From Chrysoperla carnea (lineage: Eukaryota > Arthropoda > Insecta > Neuroptera > Chrysopidae), in the NCBI RefSeq assembly GCF_905475395.1, contig NC_058340.1, positions 53,794,181-53,858,180 on the forward strand: a stretch of DNA of 64,000 nt, given 5' to 3'. This document shows positions 22,861-35,846 of this stretch, in pieces. The translations under genes were made by a program, and so were the position numbers. Each line of letters opens with the position of its first letter. Position 1 is the stretch's first letter. The notes under the pieces are model-generated. The model saw nothing but the letters and a program-made list of their open reading frames with translations, was not told the origin of the DNA and did no database searches.

Positions 22861-25800
22861 TTTACCCGTGAGGGCGCCAATTAGGCGGAAATTTTATAAT
22901 ATGTACTATACTTGATTAACAGTTATGTATGTGTCACATGTTTGTATGTGTTATGTGATAAAGAAATCAACACTGACTATGCATGGTATTTCAACAATTA
23001 ACTCAGTCAATTGTTTCTTTTCACTTGTTTTTATTGAATTGAATCATTAAATTCTGCATGCCACCAAAAGTTTATGTTGTTCATAAAAAATGTGAAGTTC
23101 AAAGAGTGTATTCACCCAGTATGTTTTTTTCCACTATTTCTGCTATCGAGCTATCACATCTAAGATTATGTTTCTCTCATAATTAAGAATGTTTTAATAA
23201 AGAGCAATTTTTTATCTTATTCAATTGAATTTTAGTGATCTGCAAAACAAAATTTTTTGTTTTTTCAATATATAAAATTCAGAGATTTTTTCAATTTTTT
23301 TTATTTTTGAGTTTTACAAAATCTTCTACGACAGTTTTAGATTTTTTAAGTAAAACGATTAGAGACCGTTAAATAAAAATCAAGATACATAAAGCTATCA
23401 CACCGGTACCTTCGTATAAGTTACAAATTTGTTTTGCCGTAGTCCTTAGGTAGTCCAACAATACTAAGAACGAGCGCCGCTTTTTAGGTTCTGAACCCGA
23501 AAAATTGTTAATGACACTTTCAGCTTAAAATTTACAAAATGTTCCTGTTTTCGAAAATAAAGGAAAAAAATTTTTGGCGTGTACGTTGCACGAAATTTTC
23601 CAAAAACTTAAAAAAGGTACATCGATTTAGTCGGGTATGAGATTATTTATCTTCTCATTCAAATAAGAAAATTCTTCTCTCTTGGAGAAAAAGAAGATTT
23701 ACCTAGAGTCATTGAAAATATCTATTAAGTAAGCTATTTCTGGACGCTCAGAGTAATGAATCCCGGTTAGAGAAACGAGCAGTGTTTTTTTAATGTTTAA
23801 ATGTTTTAATGATCTGACAGAGCCAACTATAACGATTCAATGTTGAAGAGGGCGCCTTTAGATACAATTGGGGAGTGATTCTAGGTACATTAAGATGTGA
23901 GCCATGGTACAAATGATGTTATACCATGGCTCACAAATTATATTCTATGAGTCACACGCTTTTAACGACAGTTGTTTAGCATTTAAATTCTCTAAAAAAT
24001 ACATAGTGTTAAGGAATAACAGTGCTTTTAAAAGAGATAATTACCATAAATTCTGATCCTAGGTAAAAATAAATTCTGAGCCTAGGTGAGCTTCACCTTC
24101 GCCTACTTTACATTTTATCTCGATACAACAATTCATCGAATCAAAACTACAACATCCTACAAAATTTATAACCAAAGAAGCATAAATTAATCATGCATGC
24201 ATGATTTGTAAAAAAATAAAACAAATAATTATTTTAAATAGATTAACAAACAAATAATGATTATAAATAGTAAATTTTCAAAATTGTTTTTATTCTTAAG
24301 GTTAAGGTTACTAAGAGTTAGAAAAAATAAAATTTTAAACAATAAATAAGAATTTTATTAAAATTTACCTTCTCAATTTATATAAATTTTATATAAAAAT
24401 TTAATTCGTAAATAAACGTTGGAACTAAATTTTATGTTTTAAATTAAAACTACCTATTTCTAAATAGTTCTACTTTAAAATATTTCTAATTCACACCCAT
24501 TATCATTAATCTTTCAAAAACCAGAAAATTTTGAAATTTATATCCAATAAAATATAATAATTATTATAATATTATTAGACGCTGGTATTTACATACGGCT
24601 GGCATTTAGACTCGCTCGATTCGATCACGAGAAAAGGTTTAAAAATCGATCCAAAGTTTTTTCAACAGACAGGCAGGCGACCAGACATTACGAGTTAAAA
24701 CAAAGGAAAAATTAAAGCCAATTAAGCTATAATCAGTTTTTAAAAAAAATTATATTATAGCAATTTTACTGGATCACTGCTTTTCTTTTTAGTATAAAAC
24801 ATTAATTATTTTATTTGACAACTCTAGACAAATAGAATTATAGTAGTTTTTCAGGTTCTTGGCGGAAAAATTAATCAATCATTTTGTAAACATATTATAA
24901 ATAGGAATTATTTTAGGAAAAAAACATTACTACGTTTCATAGATTTTTTAAAATTATTAAATATTTTTTATTCTAAATCCATAAATTATTAAAGAAAAAT
25001 CTATTTTAAGTTATCAGATTTCAACAAAAATAAATTTCTTGTTGGAAAACTTATGGTAAAGTTACTAAGAATTTTATTGAAAAATCAATTTAACATAAAC
25101 AAGGAAACTAATGGTGTTTTCAATTTTTTTCACCTACGCAAATCTCATTAACATGATTAAAAAAAATAAATTTATTGGTAAAAAATTCAACGCGTTTTTT
25201 CATTTGAATAATAATAAGAATTGAGAAATAATAAAGAGTAAAATTCTAGGTAGAAAAGATGCGTATTAGGGATTGATATTATATAAACGAAATTAATAGT
25301 CGAAAGATAAAATTTTTCTTAATTTATTTATCGAAAGAAAATATTTAATTTTGATTATTTGATTAATTGTAGGTAATTATTAAAATTAAAATTTTTATTA
25401 CTATATATATGTTTGAGATCGAATTTTTCGCGGAAGACATATCGCGGTGTAATTTTTGTATACGATTCATTTGCAAGTCAATTATAAAATTGTGACCTAT
25501 TTGGAGACAATTTTTTGGCATCGACAGAGTTAATTTTCGTAAGTGCAAAATTTATTAGGTACTTGTTAAAACACCGCATCGAGTTTTGGAATTGTTTTCA
25601 GCAAATCAAAAGTTTATATATGCGTAAACATGAACCTCAGATAGCCTTAACAACACTGAGAAAGCCAGTCAGCTCAGAATTAAATAATAATCGATTTATT
25701 TTTCTGCGAAGATAAATCAAAAACAAATAACAATAACTAAAAAGTTTTATTAGGATGTCAGAAAAGGGATCTGTTTCGTAGGGTGCCAGAAAAACTGATT

Positions 25801-25950
25801 GCTTGTTTCAAAAAATGAACACTAGCCTAATAAAATTCAATATTATAAATATTTTTTTTTATATTAGTCGAAATATTTTTAATTTATTAATAATATAATA
25901 ATAATGGATTTTAACCTTCGTTTTTCTGACATACGCCTTATCACAGAGGC
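22861..25950. other. AT-rich non-coding stretch with repeat scraps
   Basis: The segment 23815-24066 is an inverted relative of 8576-8830. The segment 24595-24700 (CTCGCTCGATTCGATCACGAGAAAAGG, TTTTTTCAACAGACAGGCAGG) is related to a scrap at 56020-56085 in an MCMBP intron. No exon is supported. Confidence 0.4.
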
Positions 25951-25954
25951 CATC

Positions 25955-26190
25955 CACATCATTATTTGTTAGTCTTTATTTATTAAATTACATTAGTTTT
26001 TACAATTACATTTATGATGTGGGTGGAATCGGTTACTTCGTTCTTATCCAAGCGACGACAATGTGATCAATTCTACCCCCATTAATTATAATTGTTCACA
26101 CTGCCACTGCCTGGATTCGAATTTGAAACCTAAGTCTAAGAAGTCAAACGGTCAAAGACTAACGCCTTAGACCGCTCTGCCATTTAAGCT
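25955..26190 (-). repeat. tRNA-Leu-derived SINE
   Basis: On the minus strand the head at about 26101-26185 reads GGCAGAGCGGTCTAAGGCG (A box), then a long variable-arm region and AATTCGAATCC (B box), as in tRNA-Leu. The T arm and acceptor no longer pair well, so it is not a functional tRNA. It is followed by about 150 bp of unrelated body (GAACGAAGTAACCGATTCC and so on) and an A/T-rich tail with AATAAATAAA at about 25975. This head-body-tail order is that of a SINE. Target duplications were not clear. Confidence 0.7.
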
Positions 26191-26389
26191 GTTCAAATTA
26201 TTAAATAACATAATTAACGAAGGCTTGCTTATCTCGGTAGAAGTACAGTGAATCAAAAAACATTCAAGGATTTTTCTACTTAGATTTCATTCTCATTTAT
26301 TGTATGTATATCTGTATATCTATATTGTCCGAATGCCGACCATCCCATAAAGAAGGTTTTATTTATATTCTTTTAATAGAGTAATTAGC

Positions 26390-26640
26390 GAATTTGTTGA
26401 TGAGAAATATCGACAGGTAAACAAGGGATGGGGGTTCCAAAAAATACAAAATTTTGAATTTTTAAAAAAAAAAATATTTTTGTATTTTTTCATCAGTTTT
26501 AAGCAAAAACTACTCGTGTGATTTTTTCTCTAGATGCTTAGTTTTCGGAATACAAATTCTTGGAAAACTATAAATAAAATATTCGATTTTAAATGTGTCA
26601 TTTTTTCAATCTCTAAGGGGATTCGCTTAGCTAACGCAGC
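26390..26640 (-). repeat. Dispersed repeat, copy 1 of 3
   Basis: Inverted relative to the copies at 29935-30145 and 49825-50050. Shared order: CGTAGCGCAGA-CTGCGTTAGCTAAGCGAATTCCC, an ACACATTTTTCTTAAA-like block, ATTTTTATTTCGAAAACTA, GAGAAAAAATTACAAGAGT, AATTTTGTACTTT, and in two copies CCCTTGTTTACCTG. No coding frame and no clear TIRs. Confidence 0.68.
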
Positions 26641-29065
26641 TCTGCGCTACGAATTTAAAAAATAAATTTATTCGCAATTAGTTTTCCAACGAAACAGATT
26701 ATACTCTAAATTACGCCGAATACCGCCTATATGAACAAACTAATTTCCAGATAAAATGCAGTTTTATGAATTTTTAAACACTTCATAATAGGTCAAACGA
26801 GGAATTTTTATTTTAAAATAATATGCTGTGCGACAAATTCTAAAATTGTCAATTGCGTACTAGAGCGAAATTTACCCTCAAGTGTATTTATTAAAAAAAA
26901 AACACTTTTATTTAACTGCCCATCGTAAGCGAAAAATTGTGTGCAAGAAAATTTTGCGCACGCAATTAGCAATTACCTATTTATCGTATAATAAACATCG
27001 CGTAAACAGAGCGAAAATTTTTTGAGTGGGAGATTTTTCCAGAGAATTGATTTTCAACGCTTTTAAAGGGAATTAGTTTTTTTTTAAGTCGCGGGGCAGA
27101 AAGATAAAAAAATATAGGGAATAGTGACAATAATTATATCTAGTACTATGCAAATTAATAACAAACTAAAGTAAATAATAAGCATATAGTAATCCGATTT
27201 CGTCCTAAATAAAAACTTTCTATTATTTATTTACAAATTATTACTAGAACATTAACGATACAAATGAAGAATTTTAATTATAAAACCAAATAAAAATATA
27301 GATATTTTGAACAAAAAACTTATGAAAAATTATTTTTAATATTTTTAAAAGACGAAATATTTAATCAAAATAATGGATGTTACCTAAATAATTCCGGTTT
27401 TCTTAAGTCAAAGATATTTTGGTTTTTTTTTTTTTAAATTAAGACGCGACACAATTTCAATATTACGGTAATCGGAGAATTACCAAAATTATTTTAACAG
27501 ATTAAATAATTAATCACAAAATGAGGAAAAAATAATAATAATTTAAAAAAAAAATAATAATAATAAATACATACCGATAATAAAAATAAAAACACTATGA
27601 GGAATATATTATTAAACTTGACCTAGTGTTGAAGCCACGCAAAGAAATTATTACTTCTTTCACTCTGAATTCTTGTACAATGAATATAATAATAATATTA
27701 TAAGTATTCTTTCTTCTTCACAAGTTAAAACTGAACTTCATTCAATATAATAAATAAATGTACATGAAGAAAGAAAGGTGTTAGTAGTAATATCAACAAT
27801 AACCGAAGACTATAAACACGACTGACTACTAAAACTTTAAAAATTTGTGTGTTCACCTTAACTTCAATTTTGTTTCTCCTCTTTCTTTTAAAGAGGTAGA
27901 AGTAAAAACACAGTTTTTTTTTTATATACTATGAATAAATTCTTTAACTTTTTTTTTTAATAATATGATGGAGGAAGGGACGTTAACGCGTCTTTTATAG
28001 GTATTGTTACTCTTGATTGTATTGATATATACCGCGTGATTACTGATTACAAAGAAGTTGGAATTTATAACAGAAACTTTGAATAAAAATATAAAGACAA
28101 GATAATTAAGGAAGAATTTTCATTCAAATAGTTCTGCATTAAAATATTTCTTATTAAACATGTTTCTACTTTTTAAGCATTATACTTTAATTAAAATATA
28201 CTCCTAAATAAAATTACTATTTTCTATCCAAAATCTATAAAAAAAAATACATACTTTTGATTATCTCTACTTTTAAATGATTCTACTTTCAAAGGGCACT
28301 ACTTCTATAAAATTCAAAAAACCGAAATATTTGAGCAGGAACCTTAGTTTTTCAGCCCAAATATTAAAATTTAGAGGTCATCAATATTCCGTAGTAAAAT
28401 AAAGAGTAGAATTCTTTTTGTACTATTTTTACTTACTTAAAATTAGTAAAAAATAAGATACCAGAAAAAAGTCTTTACTTGCAAGCTAAACCCGTGTTAA
28501 CTAAGGTATGGATAAAGCAATACGAGCCGGTCTTCTTTGGTAGTTAGATTTAACAATCGTATATAAAACTGTTAACTCTCTTTCATAACTTTTGACTATT
28601 TTTAAGTTGAAAACTGATTTTTTTAGAGACCCATGATGTAATATAGACTCAGCAATACCATGGTATTGAAAAAAATTAAAATTTCAATTGTTATCAAATT
28701 TTTTTAATTAATTTATTAATATTTTCAATTATACTATCCTAAATATAAAAATAAAAAACAATATTAAACTTTTAATACAAATCTGCCTGTTTAAAAAATT
28801 TGTTATTTCGTAAAGAAAACTAAAATAATCAAAATTCAATAACAATTTTCAATATATATTTCCTAAAGGTTCCCTGACGTCTGATTAAAAATTTGTAAAT
28901 GAGTAAAAGAATTGATGTAGAGTTATAGCACTTTTTTTAACATTATCGATTTGTATTAAAAGCGCTGCTTTAATGCATAAAGCTTTACCAAGTGAAACTT
29001 TTAGAAAATATTAGCTTTTCTTACATTTATATAATGCTAATAATAAAACTAAACTATAATTGAAA
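26641..29065. other. AT-rich stretch containing a possible minus-strand promoter
   Basis: No coding exon is visible. The interval 27560-28000 is low in identifiable repeats and holds a TATA box on the minus strand, listed separately. The rest is AT-rich sequence in which I see nothing. Confidence 0.4.
27992..27999 (-). promoter_or_regulatory. Candidate TATA box (TATAAAAG) on minus strand
   Basis: The minus strand reads CTATAAAAGACGCG in a locally GC-richer context, about 25 kb upstream of the fatty acyl-CoA reductase start codon on the same strand. Downstream, near 27820, the minus strand contains TCAGTCGTG, which resembles an arthropod initiator but is too far from the TATA box to be its partner. 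It could drive a 5' non-coding exon of the reductase. There is no independent support. Confidence 0.25.
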
Positions 29066-29069
29066 AAGT

Positions 29070-29312
29070 CCTTAACAAAAATTTTCGATATCTGGAGTAA
29101 TTTTCAAAATATGATAAATTGATCATTTTGTTTAATTATTTAGCTTTCCATATTTCGACAATCAAGGTAGATATCGAAAAATTTATTCTTATTTTTCGTC
29201 TACATTCATGAAGTTATAACAAAATGCATCATCAAAATTGAAAATAAGGTACAAATAATTTCAACCATAAGTCTAAACTTACCTTGGCGCTTGTACTACC
29301 TTAAATCTAGTT
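29070..29312. repeat. Dispersed foldback repeat, copy 2
   Basis: Reverse complement of 15353-15560, with shared TTCGATATCTG, TTCTTATTTTTCGTCTACATTCATGAAGTTATAACAAAAT and TAAGTCTAAACTTACCTTGGCG blocks. Confidence 0.62.
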
Positions 29313-29934
29313 TTCATTTTCTATCAAAATATTCATATCATATTTGGGAAGAAAATCCTACAATTATTCATATATTGAACTTAATAATGTAATTTTAATG
29401 TTTCAAATTACGATGTATTAGCTAAAACAAGTTTTCAAGAGGATTCTGATAAAAGTACGTGTAGTGTAAGTGTTCATCGACCCCATCACCTACACAACTA
29501 AATTAGTATGAATAAAATTTCATATTTATAACATATATGAGAACACATAATTACCATATTTTTCTTTTTGAAGTGAGGATCTCGGTTCGACTGCTGTTGT
29601 ATTTATCCTAAATCATTTTCGAAAATATTGGCTTTAAGATACTTCACCAGATTCATTTTCATAGGCTTGTTGACTACATTTTTTTTATCACTTCAGGTGA
29701 AGAATTCTCACTGCACGAGCAGAAAGTGAAGTTAGTTTTGAAAATCTTTAGAAGTATGCAAAATATGAACGCAAAACATCAAAAAAGAAATTATTAACCA
29801 GTACGAACAACTCAAATAATATTAACCTTTTGACCGACGACAGGGCGATATTGATATTATTGACCTACAGCCGATATCTTAACACCAAAGTTTCTACAAA
29901 GTCTATGCCTAATTTAAAAAAATAATCTAAGCTC

Positions 29935-30145
29935 AGAAGCTGCGTTGGCTAAGTGAATTTCCTATTTGAGAGATTAAAAAAACACATTTTTCTTAAATTA
30001 AATAATCGAATATATTGAATTTTTAATTTTTCCAGAATTTTTATTTCGAAAACTAAACGCCTGGAGAAAAAATTACAAGAGTACTTTTTTCCTTAAAACT
30101 GATCAATAAGTACAAAAAAAATTCAAAATTTTGTACTTTGAGTGC
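29935..30145 (+). repeat. Dispersed repeat, copy 2 of 3
   Basis: Same family as 26390-26640 and 49825-50050. It begins CTCAGAAGCTGCGTTGGCTAAGTGAATTTCC and ends near AATTTTGTACTTTGAG. It is followed directly by the GACAACAGACATGTTACTCTACATAATACTTAGAC block shared with 13225-13260. Confidence 0.66.
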
Positions 30146-30874
30146 ACTATTTGTGACAACAGACATGTTACTCTACATAATACTTAGACGTTTCGTGAAT
30201 ACATAGATTCACAACACACTATATGTACTTTAATAATAAATATCTCGTTTTACAATAGCTAGAAAAATTTAAATTTCATGAAATTCATAAGACTGGTGGG
30301 TTGAACCTTAAACGACCTTAAAACGAAAATAGAAAAACATTTCTAAATGGCTAGATGCGCATGGATGAATATCTTAACGTTTATCTGCTTGAATCTAGAA
30401 CCTTGACGGATAAGATCTACTACTAATAGTTTTATGTGCGATAGAATAAACAATTTTTTTGAACAATTTCTAATAGTCAGCTCTTCCGTAAAAATTGGTG
30501 AATATCAATTTCCCATCAAATTTCCGAAGATGGTGAAATTTGTGAAAAACGTTAAGAAAGCCTTTTTTTTATTTGTTCGTGATTTTCACACTCTAAACAC
30601 TCTGTATATTGAAAAAAAATTATTGTATATATGATTATACATTAATTGAGTTTTGGATTCAGTATTTCTGTACTTCAACTTGTATGCTCCTACGCAGACC
30701 AACCTTTGAGTACTCTCAAACTTTTTGATGATATAATTTAAATATTTAAATTAAAAATAACCTTGGTTTTAAGGGTATATATAAATATATACTTTATACC
30801 CCTTTCATAAATTTCATCTTTTTTACATATTTTCACGATTATAACCCAAAGAACTAGTTTTGTTGGCACTTTTT

Positions 30875-31210
30875 TAAGTTGTCTAAATTTGCTACAATAT
30901 GAGATTAGAACTGTCTCTGTAGACCCAATAGTTTCCGAGATAAAGCCATTCAAAGGTTACCATTTTCTCGAAATTCGAAATTTTTTGCAATATTCTGAAT
31001 GAATCTTGTCCGTAATTTTTGGTAATCCCTCGTAAATCTGATACAAATTTACCAAATATTTCACCAAAATTCATTCAGAACGCCAGACTATTGCAAAAAA
31101 TTGCAAAGTTCGAAAAAATGATAAAGTTTGAAAAGCTTTATTTTGGAAACTGCTCGGTTTACAGAGACAACTCTAGCCTCATATTGTAGCAAACTTAGCT
31201 TACATGAAAA
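30875..31210. repeat. Imperfect foldback element (about 335 bp)
   Basis: The left arm (GCTACAATATGAGATTAGAACTGTCTCTGTAGACC, AGATAAAGCCATTCAAAG, AATTTTTTGCAATATTCTGAATGAATC) is inverted in the right arm ending CTCATATTGTAGCAAACTTAGC. The arms are about 140 bp. The minus-strand frames at 30738-31074 are not genes. Confidence 0.7.
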
Positions 31211-31761
31211 GGTACTATGAAAAACAAGCTCTTTATAGAAATTTTCACGGTTTTTTCGATTTTTGAGTTGCGTTCAGCGCTCGAAGTCACAAACTTAGAT
31301 AATTCATTGAAACAACATTTAAAATAACGGATTTAACGTAAGCTCTGATGTATAAAATCACGTTTGCAATTAATTTATATGTGCTCTAAGTGCCATAAAA
31401 CTTATTTATAACAGTGAATATGACTAAAAACTCAAGCTAAAACGATCATGTTTCAAGGAAAAACTAATGCTACAGCTTGCTTTAATTTTCCTTAAAGGAA
31501 ATATCGTTAATGGATTCAAGTTTTTAAAATTAATCGTAAGAAAGTTATAAAATTTCCTTTTCAATATAATTGTTATGGTATAGTTTAATGCGAAACACGA
31601 GATCTAAATAAATTATGTGCTTATTTCTCAAAGCCAATAACCTTAGCAAAATATATAATACATCCACAGGTTAGGGACCTAATACAGATACATAAATGAA
31701 ACAAGTATACATTATTTTGTATATACAAATTAATTATTTGCACCTCTATATACAAATTAAC

Positions 31762-32260
31762 GAGGGGTGTCCCAAAACGAACCTCTAAGAAAAAATGTAA
31801 TTTATAGCAAAACTATTCGAGATATATATAACGTCGAAATATTTTTTAATTCTTTATTCAAGTGTAGCAATATTGGCATGCCAGTTTTTTTTGATTTGTT
31901 CAAATTTTTAGAACTATTCAATATTTCTCAAAAGGGATCGTTTTACCAATCTTGTTAGAATAGGTGGGTAAAACGATTCCATTACGTTTCTTACCAAAGA
32001 TTTCACATAAAATATTAATTTTTCTTTTACATTACATCAACAATTAGTATAAGCACAAAAACTACTGGTAAAATCATCTAAATCAATACATTCAAAACCC
32101 ACCACATGATGGAGTTCATTTTACATATTATAATTTCATACAAAAAATAGGGATCATTTTAACCAATATAAAGAGGATCATTTTACTCGTAACAACATAT
32201 TTGAATATCGTCATAAAAACTGTCCTTAAAATTAATTATACGCTTATCAAAATGTTTTAT
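31762..32260. repeat. Relative of the GGGGAAAGTG MITE, opposite orientation
   Basis: The blocks CCTCTAAGAAAAAATGTAATTTATAG, ACTATTCGAGATAT, GTCGAAATATTTT, AGGGATCGTTTTACC and GGGTAAAACGATTCC match the reverse complement of 4254-5035. The right end is not clear. The frame 31767-31958 is a shadow of the repeat. Confidence 0.62.
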
Positions 32261-33342
32261 ACATCCTACGTACCCAAGACCCAAGTTCGGATAAATTTTT
32301 ATTTTTAACTTTATATCTTGAATGAACCTTCTTCTGAAATGATGAAAATCCCCGAAATAATAAATTGGACTTCAAAGCAATAATTTATTAATCGGGATGA
32401 TTGATTTATACAAATTACGTTGTTTAAACGACACAGCTTTCATTAATATATGACAAATCATAAAATGGTAGGCCATAGATACTATTAATTATTTACATAA
32501 TTAATAGTTAAGGGAAAGATGTGTCCGTTACAACTTCTTTATGCGAGCTTTGAATAATGCAGTCGAACAGTTTTTATAAAGATTCATTAACTAGTCTTAG
32601 ATTCCTAGATTTTATAATTTTTATGCTTTACGGCGCTCTATTTACTATAAACACCTAAATTGGTTTAAACCATTAAGAAGAGCAGCGTTGATCAATTGAG
32701 CCGATTTTTTTAAGATAGTTAATATATATGGGAGACACATATGAGTGTTTTACACCAGATATTTTTCTAAAATCTTTTTAATACAAATTCTCAAGTAATA
32801 GACGTTGAATTACATTAAACACGTGTATTAATTAAAAATATATTAGGTAAATTTTTTATAAAATAAAATACTTTTTTTTACCAGACCACTTTTCAATGTA
32901 ATTTGAACGTAACCCTTTCGAATCAAATATGAATGTCAATCGAGTCTTACCAAAAGATACGTTTTACCAATGTAAACAAAATTTGAACCTTAGCGCTTCC
33001 TGTTTAGGATTATTTCAAATACTTACACAATAAGGTGTATAATTAACAAATGATTTTTGCATCAAATTTTTTACGACGTATAAATAAATATACTTGATTA
33101 CCTACATTAAAATTAAAAACAAGAAATTATTTAATCTGGCAATCAGTTATTAATCTGAGAGACCTATTTGTTAATTTTTATATAAAATAATGGCAAAAAA
33201 AATCGTCCTTGATTTATATTTGAACTCTGTATGGCTTTAAAATCCTTTTTAATAAGATGTATAAAAAAGCTTTTTTAGAAAAAATATAACCAACTTAAAA
33301 AATACATAAAAAAGTAAAAACTAATTTTGACTTCCATCAGTA
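32261..33342. other. AT-rich non-coding stretch
   Basis: No exon or bounded repeat was recognised. Confidence 0.4.
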
Positions 33343-33520
33343 TTACTTTTTTAGAGACAAGCTTTTATTGTACTACTTACTAAAAAAAATAATTTTGCTT
33401 ATGCAACACTCATTCATGACTATTTGTAAAAGCTGGAACCGTCATGTATGAATTATTCATAAGAAAAATTATTTTTTACTTTTTAGTAAGTACAATAAAA
33501 GCCTTTCTCTAAAAAAAGTA
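33343..33520. repeat. Foldback element, short copy (about 178 bp)
   Basis: The left arm TACTTTTTTAGAGACAAGCTTTTATTGTACT and the right arm AGTACAATAAAAGCCTTTCTCTAAAAAAAGTA are inverted repeats. The centre contains CTATTTGTAAAAGCTGGAACCG. The same arms and core occur in the longer copy at 34233-34510. Confidence 0.8.
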
Positions 33521-34232
33521 TTTTTATTTAAATTCTGATCAATGTTTTGAAGTCGAACGCAATATTTTTTACTTATTTTGTAGTAGAGAACAGCTAAATA
33601 AAACAAACAACTAAAATAGTACTAATACTTCCAAGTGACACACGAATTTTGCAAGTTTATTAAGAGCTGATGACAATAAAGTAATACGAGTCCATCTATC
33701 TGATAACATATCATATTGAATTTCGGAAATACGATATGAAAGAAAAATTTTAATGGTGGAGGTGCAAGGAAGACAAATATTTGGATATCGTGATTGGTGG
33801 CTTCAAACTCAAAAGGTTTTATTAACATGTTGATTAAAAAACTACAAAATAATTATAATGTAAAATTCTTGAGATGTAAAAGTCTTGATCCAAAAAGCTC
33901 GTTTGGAAACTTTTTCCAGCTCGTTTACAAGAAAAAATAAAAACTCTCGAGTGATCTTAAAAAATTTGTTGCAAAGTAATTTTAAAATATTCGTGCGCTT
34001 TTAACTTCAAATTACATTTAGGGATACCATTTCACACCCTTTCAGCAATTCCGTACAAAGCGGCAAGGGGTGATAAAAATTTTTGAGCAAAAGATCCCAA
34101 AACTAGAATGTAAAAGTTTTCAAACGAGCTATTACTCTTCCAAATTCGAAAATTTTTAGAAGCTATTCAAAAGCTCTAATACTTTGGTTGTGTAGGTATA
34201 TATTTCATATATGCAAGGTATACAAAAATATT

Positions 34233-34510
34233 ATACTTTTAAGGGACAAGCTTTTATTGTATTAAAAAGTAGAAAATAATTTTATCTATGAGTCACTCAT
34301 ACCCGACTATTTGTAAAAGCTTGAGGCGCTCAATTAAACATATCAAAAATGAATCGGAACAACTCATCTATTCCACATGCCTAATAATTTTTCGATTCAT
34401 TCTTGATATTAAGCGCCTCAAGCTTTTACAAATAGTCGGGTATGAGTGACTCATAAATAAAATTATTTTCTACTTTTTAGTACAATAAAAGCTTGTCCCT
34501 TAAAAAGTAT
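34233..34510. repeat. Near-perfect foldback element, long copy (278 bp)
   Basis: The left arm starts ATACTTTTAAGGGACAAGC and the right arm ends GCTTGTCCCTTAAAAAGTAT. The arms run over 100 bp each with few mismatches, both carrying the block GAGTCACTCATACCCGACTATTTGTAAAAGCTTGAGGCGCT or its complement. A central non-palindromic part of roughly 70 bp remains. The low divergence suggests a recent or actively homogenised copy. Confidence 0.88.
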
Positions 34511-35156
34511 TTGTTATTAAAAATTTTAGTTTAAGACTAAAAAAAATGTATATATATATCAAATATGGTGGAAACGATGGGAAAATCAGGACGCCATAAC
34601 CTTACCATGGATTGTCAACATGTTGTGTGGAAACTGGGAAGTGGATCAAATTTGACTTGCAAGATTTTATTACAGACTAACAACGGGACAGGTGAAACTA
34701 AATAAAAGTTTGTAATAAAAAAGCATTGAAGATTTTTTAAAATTTAGAAATATCACTTTATTAAATTCACATAACAAACACATTAAAAATTAAATTTTTC
34801 GTAAATGAAGATGACAGAAGGCATCAATGGTAATTATTATTAATAATAATCTATGTGATTAATACATTCCAAAATAATTTAAAGAACTTTTCCATTAATG
34901 ATATTTTGTTGACATATGTATAAGGAGGTAATATTCCATTTACAAAAAAAAAGTTCGCATTACCAGTTTTAGATTATTTTTAATCAAAAATCGTTAAATA
35001 TACTTATTTAACAAGTAATATGCAAAACGTGTTTATTATTTAATAAGTATGTACTTACCTATTACGTTAGTAAATTAAGTATTCCAAGATTTTTATATTT
35101 TCTGTGAAGGCTATTATTAAATCTTAGAAAAATTTGAATGAATCGTAAGTTATAAA

Positions 35157-35846
35157 CAGTTCCGGCTTTAGAGGTGGGTGACCGGGGTGGTGGTCTGGGG
35201 TGCCAGGTTCTACAGGGTACGTTGCACGTCTGTTAAACTTAACCATTTAATTTGAATACTTGTTTCTATTGATCTAAAAGAAAAGTAAACTTAGTGTATT
35301 AATTCGCGTATTAGACAAGCAACAAGTTTGTGGTTTCGAACAAGTAACAGCAATTGAATGCATGCGAACTTGATACACAGCCATTTTTCAAACTCGATTA
35401 AGAGGTATTAATTGCGAGGCTACTGATAAAAATGTGTTAAGTTAAGCCGAGTACATTAAAGCTCTTTTGGACACCGCGCTTATATCTATAAAGGAAAGAT
35501 TTGAACAGATGCAAGACTTTTCTGTCACGTAGAATTTCTTGTTCAATCATAAAAATTAGACAAAATATAGAGGAACTAATGCGACATTGTTCTGCATTGC
35601 AAGAAAAGTCAACGATAAATTTTAAATCTGACATTGATGAGGACTTGCTGTGATATGCAAGTTGCAAGTGGCGAAAGTAGTTTTTTGTACTAAATTTGAT
35701 AAAAACGTACTTGTGGTCTACAATGTCTCAAACAATCAATAATTTTAATGATTATTTTTTAACATTGTTCAGTTTGGTCATTGAAAATCAAGTTACAGAA
35801 CTGACCAAAAAGCTAGAACAGGCCTAAATGGCTAAAGCCGGCCCTG
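35157..35846 (+). mobile_element. Decayed hAT transposon with ZMYM/dimerisation-type transposase remnant
   Basis: The ends are CAGTTCCGGCTTTAG and CTAAAGCCGGCCCTG, an inverted hAT-type pair. The flanks GTTATAAA (35149-35156) and GTAATAAG (35847-35854) agree at 6 of 8 positions, consistent with an aged 8-bp duplication. Inside, from about 35460, the plus strand reads ALLDTALISIKERFEQMQDF, and after frameshifts EELMRHCSALQEKS and FKSDIDEDLL. This is the C-terminal region typical of ZMYM1/ZNF862-like hAT transposases. In-frame stops and shifts show it is dead. Confidence 0.72.

Noticed and set aside
26101-26185. Possible functional tRNA-Leu on the minus strand
   Set aside because: Acceptor and T stems no longer pair and a SINE body follows.
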